In this document: positions 33,795 to 43,777 of the stretch, piece after piece
How positions within the stretch are numbered: the first letter of the stretch is position 1
Layout of the letters: every line of letters starts with the position of its first letter
Assembly (NCBI RefSeq): GCF_019599145.1
Contig: NZ_CP080647.1
Span: forward strand, 5,022,001 to 5,086,000
Reading direction: 5' to 3'
DNA from: Streptomyces akebiae
GTDB lineage: Bacteria > Actinomycetota > Actinomycetes > Streptomycetales > Streptomycetaceae
Length of the DNA: 64,000 nt
The notes under the pieces: model-generated
The model's input: only the letters and a program-made list of their open reading frames with translations
Database searches by the model: none
What the model was told of the DNA's origin: nothing
Translations under genes and position numbers: made by a program

Positions 33795-33941
33795 GTGCGC
33801 GATCCTCCCGCACGGGGTTGTCCACAGATGCGGCGGACCCCCTTGTCCCGACCGATCGTTCGGTTACTCTAACTCTGTCCGCCTGTTCCTGCCCAGGTCA
33901 GGACTCGATGAAGAGCTCCTGACGTGAGGAGTTGGTCAAGC
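33795..33941. promoter_or_regulatory. divergent promoter region with TetR-like operator and DnaA box
   Basis: ACCGATCGTTCGGT (33851-33864) has the same arms as the palindrome in front of the second bkd operon and resembles actinobacterial PaaR sites. TTGTCCACA (33818-33826) is a consensus Streptomyces DnaA box. GAGGAG at 33926-33931 is the ribosome site for paaN. Confidence 0.7.
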
Positions 33942-35648
33942 ATGGCCGCCGAACCGTCCGCGCACGCCCTGATCGCCAAGCACCGGCCCACCCTCGACCA
34001 GGCCCTGGAAGCGATCCGCACCCGCGCGTACTGGTCGCCCCACCCCGAGCACCCCAAGGCATACGGCGAGAACGGCAGCCTGGGCATGGCCGAGGGCAAG
34101 GCCGCCTTCGACGCCCTGCTCGGCACCCGCCTCGACCTCGCCCAGCCCGGCACCGACGACTGGGTGGGCGGCGAGATCTCCCCGTACGGCATCGAGCTGG
34201 GCGTCACCTACCCGCACGCGGACGTGGACACGCTGCTGCCGGCCATGAAGGCCGGGCAGCGCGCGTGGCGCGACGCGGGCGCCGAAGCGCGCGCGGCGGT
34301 GTGTCTGGAGATCCTCAAGCGCATCAGCGACCGCACCCACGAGTTCGCCCACGCCGTCATGCACACCAGCGGCCAGGCCTTCATGATGGCGTTCCAGGCC
34401 GGCGGTCCGCACGCCCAGGACCGAGGCCTGGAGGCGGTGGCCTACGCGTACGCGGAGCAGGTCCGCACCCCGGACGAGGCGGCGTGGAGCAAGCCCCAGG
34501 GCAAGCGCGACCCGCTCGCGCTCACCAAGAAGTTCAAGCCCGTCCCGCGCGGCATCGCCCTCGTCATCGGCTGCAACACCTTCCCGACATGGAACGGCTA
34601 CCCCGGCCTGTTCGCCTCCCTCGCCACCGGCAACGCGGTCCTCGTGAAGCCCCACCCGCGCGCGGTACTGCCGCTCGCCCTCACGGTCCGGGTCGCCCGC
34701 GAGGTCCTCGCCGAGACCGGTTTCGACCCGAACCTGGTCGCGCTGGCCGCCGAACGCCCCGGCGAGGGCATCGCCAAGGACCTGGCCACTCGCCCCGAGA
34801 TCCGCATCATCGACTACACCGGCTCCACGTCCTTCGGCGACTGGCTGGAGGCCAACGCCCGCCAGGCGGAGGTCTACACGGAGAAGGCCGGCGTCAACAC
34901 GGTGCTCGTCGACTCCACCGACGACTACAAGGGCATGCTCTCCAATCTGGCCTTCTCCCTGTCCCTGTACAGCGGCCAGATGTGCACCACCCCGCAGAAC
35001 GTGCTCATCCCCCGCGACGGCATCACCACCGACGAGGGCGCCAAGTCCTACGAGGAGGTCGTCAACGATCTCGCCAAGTCGGTCGCCGGCCTGCTGGGCG
35101 ACGACGCGCGCGCGAACGCGCTGCTCGGCGCGATCGTCAACCCCGACGTCAAGGCCCGTCTCGAAGCGGCCGCCTCACTCGGCGAAGTCGCGCTCGCCGC
35201 ACGGGAGATCACCCACCCCGAGTTCCCGGACGCGGTCGTCCGGACGCCGGTGATCGTGAAGCTCGACGGCGCGCGGAAGTACTGGGAGCGGACCGACGAC
35301 GAGGCCGCGTACATGAGCGAGTGCTTCGGCCCGGTGTCGTTCGCCGTCGCGGTCGACTCGGTGGCGGACGGGTTGGACCTGCTTCGCCGGACCATCGCCG
35401 AGAAGGGCGCGATGACCGTCGGCGCCTACACGACCTCCGACGAGGTGGCCGAGGCCGTCGAGGAGGTCTGCCTGGAGGAGTGCGCGCAGCTGTCGCTGAA
35501 CCTCACGGGCGGGGTCTACGTGAACCAGACCGCGGCCTTTTCGGACTTCCACGGCTCCGGCGGGAATCCGGCGGCGAACGCGGCGTTGTGCGACGGGGCG
35601 TTCGTGGCCAACCGTTTCCGGGTGGTGGAGGTCCGGCGCGAGGCGTAG
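33942..35648 (+). CDS. paaN: phenylacetic acid degradation protein PaaN (aldehyde dehydrogenase fold)
   Basis: A 568-residue protein from ATG 33942. It has the long aldehyde dehydrogenase-like fold of the PaaN family: cofactor region VPRGIALVIGCNTFPTWNGY, DYTGSTSFGDWLEANA and catalytic Cys in YSGQMCTTPQNVLIP. The family was named from phenylacetate catabolism and is thought to oxidise a semialdehyde, although bifunctional PaaZ enzymes do the ring-opening step elsewhere. No paaABCDE oxygenase genes are in this window. Its divergent arrangement with paaH and shared operator support a catabolic role. Confidence 0.87.
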   Translation: MAAEPSAHALIAKHRPTLDQALEAIRTRAYWSPHPEHPKAYGENGSLGMAEGKAAFDALLGTRLDLAQPGTDDWVGGEISPYGIELGVTYPHADVDTLLPAMKAGQRAWRDAGAEARAAVCLEILKRISDRTHEFAHAVMHTSGQAFMMAFQAGGPHAQDRGLEAVAYAYAEQVRTPDEAAWSKPQGKRDPLALTKKFKPVPRGIALVIGCNTFPTWNGYPGLFASLATGNAVLVKPHPRAVLPLALTVRVAREVLAETGFDPNLVALAAERPGEGIAKDLATRPEIRIIDYTGSTSFGDWLEANARQAEVYTEKAGVNTVLVDSTDDYKGMLSNLAFSLSLYSGQMCTTPQNVLIPRDGITTDEGAKSYEEVVNDLAKSVAGLLGDDARANALLGAIVNPDVKARLEAAASLGEVALAAREITHPEFPDAVVRTPVIVKLDGARKYWERTDDEAAYMSECFGPVSFAVAVDSVADGLDLLRRTIAEKGAMTVGAYTTSDEVAEAVEEVCLEECAQLSLNLTGGVYVNQTAAFSDFHGSGGNPAANAALCDGAFVANRFRVVEVRREA

Positions 35649-35689
35649 AGGCCCGCGCCCCTGGAGGGCGCTGCCTCAGCGCCGCCGCC

Positions 35690-36550
35690 TCAGAAGGCGC
35701 CCGCGCTCCAGTGGTACAGCGTCATCGCCACGCTCGTCGCCAGGTTGTAGCTGGAGACCTGGGGACGCATGGGGAGCGCCAGCAAGTGGTCGGCACGGGA
35801 GCGCAGTTCGGCGGAGAGACCGCTGCGTTCGGAGCCGAAGGCCAGGACGGCGTCGTCCGGGAGCTTCAGCCCCCGGATGTCGTCGCCCTCGGGATCGAGC
35901 GCGAAGAGGGGGCCCGGGGGCAGATCGGCCACACTCAGGCGTTCGACGGCGGTCGCGAAGTGCAGGCCCGCCCCACCGCGCACGACAGTGGGGTGCCAGG
36001 GATCCAAGGTGCCCGTGGTGACCACGCCGGTCGCGCCGAAACCGGCCGCCAGCCGGATCACGGCCCCCGCGTTGCCCAGGTTGCGCGGGTTGTCGAGGAC
36101 GACGACCGGGGTGGTGCGCGGCGTACGGGCGAGCGCCGCCAGATGGGCCGCGCGCGAGGGGCGTACGGCGAGGGCGGCGACGGCAGTGGGGTGCGGGCGG
36201 GCCACGAGGCTCCGGTACGTCTCCTCCGGGACCTCGTGGAGGAGGCCCGCGAGCCGGTCCTGGACGTCCGGGGCCAAGTCGTCGGCGAGGGCGAGCGCCG
36301 CCGCGCGGTCCACGGTGACGGCCACCGGAACCTCGGCGCCGAAGCGCACGGCGTGCTTGAGCGTGTGGAAACCGTCCAGCAGGACGGCGGTGTCGACCAG
36401 GCGGCGCCAGGCTCGCACGGGGTCACCGACCGGCCGTGCTTGCGGTCCACTCACGGCGTCGACCACCGGTCGGTGTGCCACTCCGTCCAGCGGTCCGTAT
36501 GCCGGCCCGTCGGCCGGTCCGTCCGCTGGTGCGCTCACCGGATCGTTCAT
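35690..36550 (-). CDS. TrmH/SpoU-family RNA 2'-O-methyltransferase
   Basis: A 286-residue protein. The N terminus is a degenerate ADGPADGPAYGPLDG repeat followed by a helical substrate-binding domain. The C-terminal SPOUT domain has motif 1 NPRNLGNAGAVIRLA, motif 2 FGSERSGLS and motif 3 LPMRPQVSSYNLATSVA, the SAM-binding trefoil knot. It methylates ribose 2'-OH of tRNA or rRNA; the site is unknown. It is the last gene of a coupled three-gene operon (ATGA overlap with the HTTM gene), an unexpected partner for membrane proteins. Confidence 0.88.
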   Translation of the reverse strand: MNDPVSAPADGPADGPAYGPLDGVAHRPVVDAVSGPQARPVGDPVRAWRRLVDTAVLLDGFHTLKHAVRFGAEVPVAVTVDRAAALALADDLAPDVQDRLAGLLHEVPEETYRSLVARPHPTAVAALAVRPSRAAHLAALARTPRTTPVVVLDNPRNLGNAGAVIRLAAGFGATGVVTTGTLDPWHPTVVRGGAGLHFATAVERLSVADLPPGPLFALDPEGDDIRGLKLPDDAVLAFGSERSGLSAELRSRADHLLALPMRPQVSSYNLATSVAMTLYHWSAGAF

Positions 36551-37871
36551 GCGGTGAAGCCTACGTGGGGCTGCTCCGCCTCCCCCTCCTCCTGCCTCTC
36601 CCCCTTCTCCCGCTTCTCCTGGGTGAGCGAAGGCTGTCCCGGGCCGCGCGGGCCCGGGATCGTACGGCCGCTCCCCGGCGGCACACGACGCACGACGCGG
36701 TCACGCGCGCGTGCCACCAGGCCACCCAGACGCTTCAGGAAGGGCGTCGGCAGGAAGACGGCGTCGGCGGCGATCATCGCGAGCGAGAAGAACGGCAGCC
36801 CCAGCACGACGGCGATCACGGCGTGCTCGGTGATCATGACCGCCAGCAGGATGTTCTTGACCCGCCGGTTGAAGAGCGTGAACGGGAAGGCGACCTGCAC
36901 GATCACCGTCCCGTAGGTCACCAGCATCACCATCGTGCCGCTGGACGACATCAGGTCGGAGAGCGCGGCCCAGGGCGAGAAGTAGTCCAGGTGGAACGGG
37001 TAGTAGGCGGCCGTGCCGTCCTGCCAGCGCGAGCCCTGGATCTTGTACCAGCCGGCCGCCGCGTAGATCAGACACGCCTCTGCCATGATCACGACCAGGG
37101 CGGCGTTGTGCGCGAGATTTCCGACGATGTCGAGCAGCGCACGCGGCTTGGTGTCCGACTCGATGCGTCCGGCGGCCCACCACAGGCCGTGCACCGCCCA
37201 CAGCCCCCAGAAGAACGTGAGCCAGCCGCCCAGCAGGCCCCCGGGGACGAGACCACCGAACGTCGACACCAGCAGCGCGAAGCCGAGCACACCCCACAGG
37301 AGGGGGCCGGCCAGGTCCTCCCGCGCTCCGCCGTCCCGTTCCAGGCGCTCGCGCACGCGCCGTGCACGCCGTGCGTCCAGCGACCAGACCTGGGCACAGC
37401 GGACGAAGACGAGATAGATCGCCATGAGGTGGATGACGTTGTCGCCGCCGTCCCCCATGAAGACGCTGCGGTTCTGCAGCGAGAGGACGCCCACCATGAA
37501 GAGGACGCTCACGGCGCGGGTGCGCCAGCCGAGCAGCAGCAGGAAGGTCGACAGGATGGCGACGGCGTAGACGATCTCGAACCACACCATGCTGTCGGAC
37601 CACATCAGCACCGTGAAGGCGTCGTTGTCCGCGATCAGCCGCTGGGCCAGCTCCCAGCTCCAGGGCCCGTCCGGGCCGTACAGTTCGCGCCGGTGCGGAA
37701 ACTCGCGCAACAGGAACAGCAGCCAGGTCGCGGAGAAGCCGATACGGATGATCGCGCTCTGGTACGGGCCCAGCGCACGATCGGTGACACGGGTGATGCC
37801 GTTGGCCGTCGCCGCGACGAGGCGGCCCATGGGGCTCACCGGCGGCACCGGGTGGGGCGGGATCATGGAAC

Positions 37872-37875
<4 letters not shown>
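36547..37875 (-). CDS. HTTM-domain membrane protein (vitamin K-dependent carboxylase-like)
   Basis: A 442-residue membrane protein from ATG 37875. After a short N terminus come about seven to eight hydrophobic segments, with the horizontally-transferred transmembrane (HTTM) signature regions IIRIGFSATWLLFLLREF and GDGGDNVIHLMAIYLVF and a conserved YYPFHLDYFSPW loop. The HTTM family includes vertebrate gamma-glutamyl carboxylase, but bacterial members often lack proven carboxylase activity. Its start overlaps the stop of the DUF5819 gene and its stop overlaps the TrmH start. The C terminus is charged (EKREKGERQEEGE). Confidence 0.85.
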
Positions 37876-38906
<1,031 letters not shown>

Positions 38907-38930
38907 TGCGCCCAGCTCCCCGATTTCCAC

Positions 38931-39233
38931 TACCCGGTCGACTTCCCCACCGGAACTTACTCAGCCGCACTCCTCCGGCACAGCCCCGAATGGCCACAGC
39001 AGTCACATCGTCACACCGCTCACACGGCACCCATGAGGTTATCCACAGCGGGGGACACCTTACGGCGCGGTGTGGCCCGCTTCTCTTCCGACAGCCGCCC
39101 CGACCACGCCCCCGCCTGTCCGACCTGGCCTTCGTCGCCCGGCCACTGCCTCGGCCCCCTCACACCATTCCCTTCTTCTAGAACCTGTTCTATCTTGACG
39201 CCCCGTCATCGGCGAAACGGAAGGGGCGGGACC
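38931..39233. promoter_or_regulatory. 300-bp divergent region with DnaA box
   Basis: This is the gap between the DUF5819 operon and the acyl-CoA dehydrogenase gene. It holds TTATCCACA (39039-39047), a DnaA box, and the KstR-type motif at 39179-39192 annotated separately. No gene is seen. Confidence 0.55.
39179..39192. promoter_or_regulatory. KstR-type operator TAGAACCTGTTCTA
   Basis: The palindrome TAGAACCTGTTCTA matches the KstR consensus TnnAACnnGTTnnA at every fixed position. It lies 42 bp before the acyl-CoA dehydrogenase start, overlapping the expected promoter. KstR is the TetR repressor of actinobacterial sterol side-chain catabolism. The regulator gene is not in the window. Confidence 0.7.
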
Positions 39234-40376
39234 GTGGACTTCACGTTCACCGAGGAGCAGCAGGCGGCGGCCGAGGCGGCGAGGGCGGTGTTCGCCGGGG
39301 TCGCGCCGGACGGTGTGCCCAGCCCGTCGCTCGTGCCGGGGGCGGTGGCCGACGACTTCGACCGGGCTCTGTGGGCGAAGCTCGCCGACGCGGACCTGCT
39401 CAGCCTGTTGCTCGACCCCGCGTACGGAGGGTCGGGGCTCGACCCGATCGCGCTGTGCCTGGTCCTGCGCGAGTCGGCGAAGGTGCTGGCCAGGGGGCCA
39501 CTGCTGGAGAACAGCGCGGCGGCCGTGTCGGTGCAGGCCCATGGGAGCGAGGAGCTGAAGGCGGAGCTGCTCGCGCGCGTCGGCAGGGGCGAGGTCGTCC
39601 TGACCGTCGCCGCGCACGGCCGCACGGGCCACGATCCGGCCGAACTCGCCGTGACCGCCCGCCGGGACGAAGGCGGCGTCTGGGTCCTGGACGGCGTGCA
39701 GACGGCGGTGCCCTGGGCCCACAACGCGGACTTCATCGTCGTCCCCGCCACGGTCGCGGCCGCCGACGGCCGTGCCGTGCTCGCCCTCGTCCCCCGCCTC
39801 CACGCAGGGGTGACGCTCGCCGAGCAGATCTCCACCACCGGTGAACGGCTCGCGGAGCTGCGCCTGGACGCGACACGGGTCGCCGACCGGGATGTCCTCG
39901 ACGCGGAGGGCGCGTGGGAACGGCTGCGGGAGCTGCTGGCCACCGGCACATGCGCGCTGGCGCTCGGCCTGGGCGAAAGGGTCCTCGGCATGACCAGTGA
40001 GTACGCCGGCAAGCGCGAACAGTTCGGCTTCCCGATCGCCTCGTTCCAGGCCGTCGCCGTACAGGCCGCCGACCGCTTCATCGACCTGCGCGCGATGGAG
40101 GCGACGCTGTGGCAGGCCGCCTGGCGCATCACCTCGGGCGCGGGAGGTGCGCTGCCCGCCTCCGGAGATGTCGCCGTGGCCAAGATCTGGGCCTCGGAGG
40201 GGGTACGACGGGTGGTACAGACCGCACAGCATCTGCACGGGGGCTTCGGCGCCGACGTCGACTATCCCCTGCACCGCTATCACGCCTGGGCCAAGCAGCT
40301 CGAACTGTCGCTGGGGCCCGCAGCGGCCCACGAGGAGGCCCTCGGGGACCTTCTGGCGGCACACCCCATGAGCTGA
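39234..40376 (+). CDS. acyl-CoA dehydrogenase (FadE/ChsE-like subunit)
   Basis: A 380-residue flavoprotein from GTG 39234, after GGGGCGGG. It has the N-terminal helical, middle beta and C-terminal helical ACAD domains: DPAYGGSGLDPIALCLVLRE, ALGLGERVLGMTSEYAGKRE, QFGFPIASFQAVAVQAADR and TAQHLHGGFGADVDYPLHRY. It resembles the shorter FadE subunits that form alpha2beta2 ChsE-type dehydrogenases, where only one subunit carries the catalytic Glu; the usual C-terminal catalytic Glu is not evident. A partner gene is not adjacent. The upstream KstR-type operator supports a sterol or unusual acyl-CoA substrate. Confidence 0.85.
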   Translation: MDFTFTEEQQAAAEAARAVFAGVAPDGVPSPSLVPGAVADDFDRALWAKLADADLLSLLLDPAYGGSGLDPIALCLVLRESAKVLARGPLLENSAAAVSVQAHGSEELKAELLARVGRGEVVLTVAAHGRTGHDPAELAVTARRDEGGVWVLDGVQTAVPWAHNADFIVVPATVAAADGRAVLALVPRLHAGVTLAEQISTTGERLAELRLDATRVADRDVLDAEGAWERLRELLATGTCALALGLGERVLGMTSEYAGKREQFGFPIASFQAVAVQAADRFIDLRAMEATLWQAAWRITSGAGGALPASGDVAVAKIWASEGVRRVVQTAQHLHGGFGADVDYPLHRYHAWAKQLELSLGPAAAHEEALGDLLAAHPMS

Positions 40377-40457
40377 GGCGTCACACGCAGACCTCGACGC
40401 GGGGCGCGCACGTCCGATCCGCACGCTCTCTCCGCGCGCCCCGACCCGCCGCGTCCC

Positions 40458-40805
40458 CTAGAGAACGAAGCCCGCCCCGCCCTTGTCGTCCACCACCGGA
40501 CGGCCGAGGGCCGCCCACACCTGCATGCCACCGTCGACGTTCACGGCGTCGATGCCCCGCTGGACGAGATAGTTGGTGACCTGCGCCGAACGCCCGCCCG
40601 AGCGGCAGATCACATGGACCCTGCCGTCCTGCGGCGCCGCCTCGGTGAGCTCGCCGTAGCGCGCCACGAACTCGCTGATGGGGATGTGCAGCGCCCCTTC
40701 GGCATGACCCGCCTGCCACTCGTCGTCCTCCCGGACGTCCAGCAGGAAGTCGTCGTCCTTGAGGTCTCCGACCTCGACCGTGGGCACACCCGCTCCGAAA
40801 TGCAT
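40458..40805 (-). CDS. rhodanese-like domain protein
   Basis: A 115-residue single-domain rhodanese. LLDVREDDEWQAGHAEGALH is followed by the active-site loop ICRSGGRSAQ, with Cys67 as persulfide carrier, and DAVNVDGGMQVWAALGRP. It could move sulfane sulfur in detoxification or cofactor thiolation. It is monocistronic. The 170 bp upstream (40806-40975) show no other gene. Confidence 0.88.
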   Translation of the reverse strand: MHFGAGVPTVEVGDLKDDDFLLDVREDDEWQAGHAEGALHIPISEFVARYGELTEAAPQDGRVHVICRSGGRSAQVTNYLVQRGIDAVNVDGGMQVWAALGRPVVDDKGGAGFVL

Positions 40806-40975
40806 GCCTCCGACGCTACCCGACCGAACGGCCGACGTCCGAAGCCCTCGGCGGCCCGAGCGGTCCCATCAGTCGGAGCAAGCGGACAGGGCCGCCCCCG
40901 GGCAGACCGACCGCCCCGCCTCAGCCACTGCAAACGCCTCAGCCGCCGCAACCGCCCCCGACGGTCCTGCCCTCC

Positions 40976-41971
40976 CTACCCGTCCTGGCCGACCAACCCC
41001 GCCAGCTCCGCCTCACGCTGTTCGACCTCCGCCAGCAACTGGTCGGCGATCTCGTCGAGGAGGCGGTCCGGGTCGTCCGGCGCGAGGCGGAGCATCGAGC
41101 CGATGGCGCCTTCTTCCAGCTCACGGGCGAGGAGCGCGAGAAGCTCCTTGCGCTGGGCGAGCCATTCCAGCCGGGCGTACAGCTCCTCGGCACGACTCGG
41201 CCTGCGCTCCTCCGGCACGGGCCCGGCCGCCCACTCCTCGGACAGCTCCCGCAGCAGCACCTCGTCGCCACGGCCGTACGCGGCGTTCACCCGGGCTATG
41301 AACTCGTCCCGCCGTTCCCGCTCCTCGTCGTCACGCGCCAGATCGGGGTGTGCCTTGCGAACCAGTTCGCGGTAGAGCCTGCGGGCCTCGTCACTCGGGC
41401 GCACCCTTTCCGGGGACCGTACGGGCTGGTCGGTGAGCATGGCCGCCGCCTCGGGGAACAGGCCCTCCGAGTCCATCCAGCCGTGGAACAACTCCTCCAC
41501 GCCCGGCATGGGCATGACCCGAGCTCGCGCTTCCTGCGCCTTGCGCACGTCCTCGGGGTCACCGGTGCGCGCCGCCTTCGCCTCGGCGATCTGAGCGTCC
41601 AGCTCGTCCAGCCGCGCGTACACGGGACCGAGCTTCTGGTGATGCAACCGGGAGAAGTTCTCGACCTCGACCCGGAACGTCTCCACGGCGATCTCGTACT
41701 CGATCAACGCCTGCTCGGCCGCCCGCACGGCCCGCTCCAGCCGCTCCTCGGGCCGCCCGGAACTCGTGCCCCCGGCGTCACCCGCACCGTCGGCGGATGC
41801 CGGGCCCTCAGCGGACACCGGCGCCTCGTCAGCCACCGGGGCCTCAGCAGACGTGTCGCCCTCGGCGGACGGCGTCGCCTCGCCGGGCTCGGTACTCGCG
41901 TCGGGCCTCGCGGTCTCCACGGGCTCGGCAGAGCGCTCGGACGGTGTCTGGTCGGCTTCCGGGGTCGTCAC
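40976..41971 (-). CDS. J-domain-containing protein
   Basis: A 331-residue protein from GTG 41971 (VTTPEADQTPSERSA). The first 75 residues are Glu/Ala/Ser/Pro-rich. A long helix-rich part (ERLERAVRAAEQALIEYEIA, LGPVYARLDELDAQIAEAK) reads as a coiled coil. A J-like segment (RLYRELVRKAHPDLARDDEE, RRDEFIARVNAAYGRGD) carries the HPD motif that stimulates DnaK ATPase. A C-terminal helix region (LYARLEWLAQRKELLALLAR) ends the protein. It is probably a specialised DnaK co-chaperone. Confidence 0.75.
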   Translation of the reverse strand: MTTPEADQTPSERSAEPVETARPDASTEPGEATPSAEGDTSAEAPVADEAPVSAEGPASADGAGDAGGTSSGRPEERLERAVRAAEQALIEYEIAVETFRVEVENFSRLHHQKLGPVYARLDELDAQIAEAKAARTGDPEDVRKAQEARARVMPMPGVEELFHGWMDSEGLFPEAAAMLTDQPVRSPERVRPSDEARRLYRELVRKAHPDLARDDEERERRDEFIARVNAAYGRGDEVLLRELSEEWAAGPVPEERRPSRAEELYARLEWLAQRKELLALLARELEEGAIGSMLRLAPDDPDRLLDEIADQLLAEVEQREAELAGLVGQDG

Positions 41972-42115
41972 CCGACCCAGCCTAGGCCACGGCTCCCGGC
42001 CGAACCGAAAGCCACCGGACACCTGGCCTTCGCGCATCCTTGCGAACACTCGGACACCCCTGGCCGCCCTATCGGCCCGCCCCCGTCACCCCTGCCCTCA
42101 CACCCTCCCCTCCAC

Positions 42116-42153
42116 GATCCATCCTGCCCTCAGAGATCCACCCTGCCCTCAGA
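42116..42153 (-). repeat. 19-bp tandem duplication spanning a stop codon
   Basis: GATCCATCCTGCCCTCAGA (42116-42134) and GATCCACCCTGCCCTCAGA (42135-42153) are adjacent copies with one mismatch. The second copy covers the stop codon of the DUF2252 gene (TCA at 42149-42151 on this strand). The rest of the 177-bp gap to the J-domain gene is C-rich low complexity without a gene. Confidence 0.75.
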
Positions 42154-43630
42154 CCCCCGTCTCCGCCGCGATCCGCCCTGCCCGCACCGCCGCCACCAGG
42201 TCCGCGTGGTCCGCCTCCGTGCGGTCCGCGTAGGTGACGGCGAACGTGGCCGTCGCCTCGTCGAGTTCGTCGTTCTTGCCGCAGTAGCCGGCGAGAAGGC
42301 GGGGGTCGGCGCTGTGGGCGTGGGCGCGGGCGAGGAGGGCGCCCGTCATGCGGCCGTAGTCGTCGAGCTGGTCGGCGGCCAGGGCGGCGGGGTCGACACT
42401 GCCCTTGCGGTTGCGGAACTGGCGTACCTGGAAAGGGTGTCCGTCGACCGTGGTCCAGCCCAGCAGTATGTCGCTGACGACCTGCATACGCTTCTGACCG
42501 AGGACCACCCGGCGCCCCTCGTGGTCCACCTCCGGCACCTCGAAGCCGACGGTCGGCAGGTGCGGTTCGAGTGCGGAGGGTCGGGCCTCCTTCACCTGGA
42601 GGACGAGCGGTTCACCGCGGTGGTCCAGGAGAAGGACGACGTACGAGCGGGTGCCCACACTGCCGGTGCCGACCACGCGGAACGCCACGTCCTGCACGGC
42701 GTACCGGGCGAGCAGCGGGTGGCGGTCCTCCGAGAGCGTGGTCAGGTACTGCGTCAGGGAGGTGGCCACGACGGCGGCCTCCTTGTCGTCCACGCGTCGC
42801 AGCACCGGCGGCGCGTCCACGAAGTGTCGGCCGCCGCCCTCCACCTGCCGGGTCGCCTTGGCCGCGAAACGGCCGCTCGTGTTGGCGCGCGCCTTCTCCG
42901 CCACCCGCTCCAGCGTGCCCAGCAGGTCGTGGGCGTCGGTGTAGGAGACCAGTTCCTCGTCGGCGATGGCGTTCCACGCGTCGAGCGCCGAGAGCTTGGC
43001 AAGGAGCCTCATGGTGCGCCGGTAGGCGCCCGTGGCGTCGTACGCCGCCTTGCGGCAGACGTCTTCGTCGGCGCCCCCTTCTCGGCCGGCGAGCACCAGC
43101 GAGGCGGCGAGGCGCTTGAGGTCCCACTCCCAGGGGCCGTGCACGGTCTCGTCGAAGTCGTTGAGGTCGATGACGAGCTCGCCGCGGGCGTCCCCGTACA
43201 GGCCGAAGTTGGCCGCGTGGGCGTCGCCGCAGATCTGGGCGCCGATGCCGGTGACGGGCGTACGGGCCAGGTCATGGGCCATGAGGCCCGCCGAGCCCCG
43301 CAGGAACGCGAACGGGCTGGCCGACATCCTGCCGACCCGTATCGGGGTGAGCTCGGGGATCCGGCCGCGATTGGACTCCTCGACTGCGGAGACCGCGTCC
43401 GGACGGTCCGTGGTGAGCGTCAGATCCGCGTGCGCACTACGGGGCACCCGTGTGCGCAGCGCCTTGCCCTCGTCCTTGGGCGACCCCACCGCGGGCCACC
43501 GAGCGAACCCCGTCACCGCCGGCACCCGCGCAGCGGCCGACGGTGTCACGGCCGCCACCCCGCCCGGCCCTGATCCCGCCGGCTCCGATCCGGACCCAGC
43601 CCCCGCCGTCATCACACCGACCTCGGTCAC
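42149..43630 (-). CDS. DUF2252 family protein
   Basis: A 493-residue protein from GTG 43630, 8 nt after GGGGGAGG. The N-terminal 50 residues are Gly/Ala/Pro-rich. The rest is the DUF2252 fold, distantly similar to protein-kinase-like phosphotransferases: ICGDAHAANFGLYGDARGEL and VIDLNDFDETVHGPWEWDLK correspond to the catalytic HxN and metal-binding D loops, and RMQVVSDILLGWTTVDGH follows. Substrate and role are unknown; the family is common in actinobacteria and often monocistronic. Confidence 0.85.
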   Translation of the reverse strand: MTEVGVMTAGAGSGSEPAGSGPGGVAAVTPSAAARVPAVTGFARWPAVGSPKDEGKALRTRVPRSAHADLTLTTDRPDAVSAVEESNRGRIPELTPIRVGRMSASPFAFLRGSAGLMAHDLARTPVTGIGAQICGDAHAANFGLYGDARGELVIDLNDFDETVHGPWEWDLKRLAASLVLAGREGGADEDVCRKAAYDATGAYRRTMRLLAKLSALDAWNAIADEELVSYTDAHDLLGTLERVAEKARANTSGRFAAKATRQVEGGGRHFVDAPPVLRRVDDKEAAVVATSLTQYLTTLSEDRHPLLARYAVQDVAFRVVGTGSVGTRSYVVLLLDHRGEPLVLQVKEARPSALEPHLPTVGFEVPEVDHEGRRVVLGQKRMQVVSDILLGWTTVDGHPFQVRQFRNRKGSVDPAALAADQLDDYGRMTGALLARAHAHSADPRLLAGYCGKNDELDEATATFAVTYADRTEADHADLVAAVRAGRIAAETGV

Positions 43631-43714
43631 AGCGACCGCCTCCCCCGCACCCGTCCACGCACGAACATCAACTCGTGACGACGGTACAGCCGGTGGCCGA
43701 AACGCGTCAGACCC

Positions 43715-43723
43715 TGTGGACAA
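43715..43723 (-). other. DnaA box
   Basis: TGTGGACAA on the plus strand, that is TTGTCCACA on the minus strand, the preferred Streptomyces DnaA box. It lies in the 147-bp gap between the DUF2252 gene and the HxlR pseudogene. A weaker TGTGGAAAA follows at about 43749. Confidence 0.6.
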
Positions 43724-43777
43724 CTCCGTGCCACACCCGTCCACACCTGTGGAAAACCAGTTCCGGCCGCCGCTCCA

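Noticed and set aside
33932..36916. Long plus-strand open frame overlapping paaN and the TrmH gene
   Set aside because: It runs in another frame of paaN and antisense to TrmH; Arg/Gly/Pro-rich with no domain.
41348..43573. 741-codon frame opposite the J-domain and DUF2252 genes
   Set aside because: Antisense frame without family features; the minus-strand genes have clear motifs.
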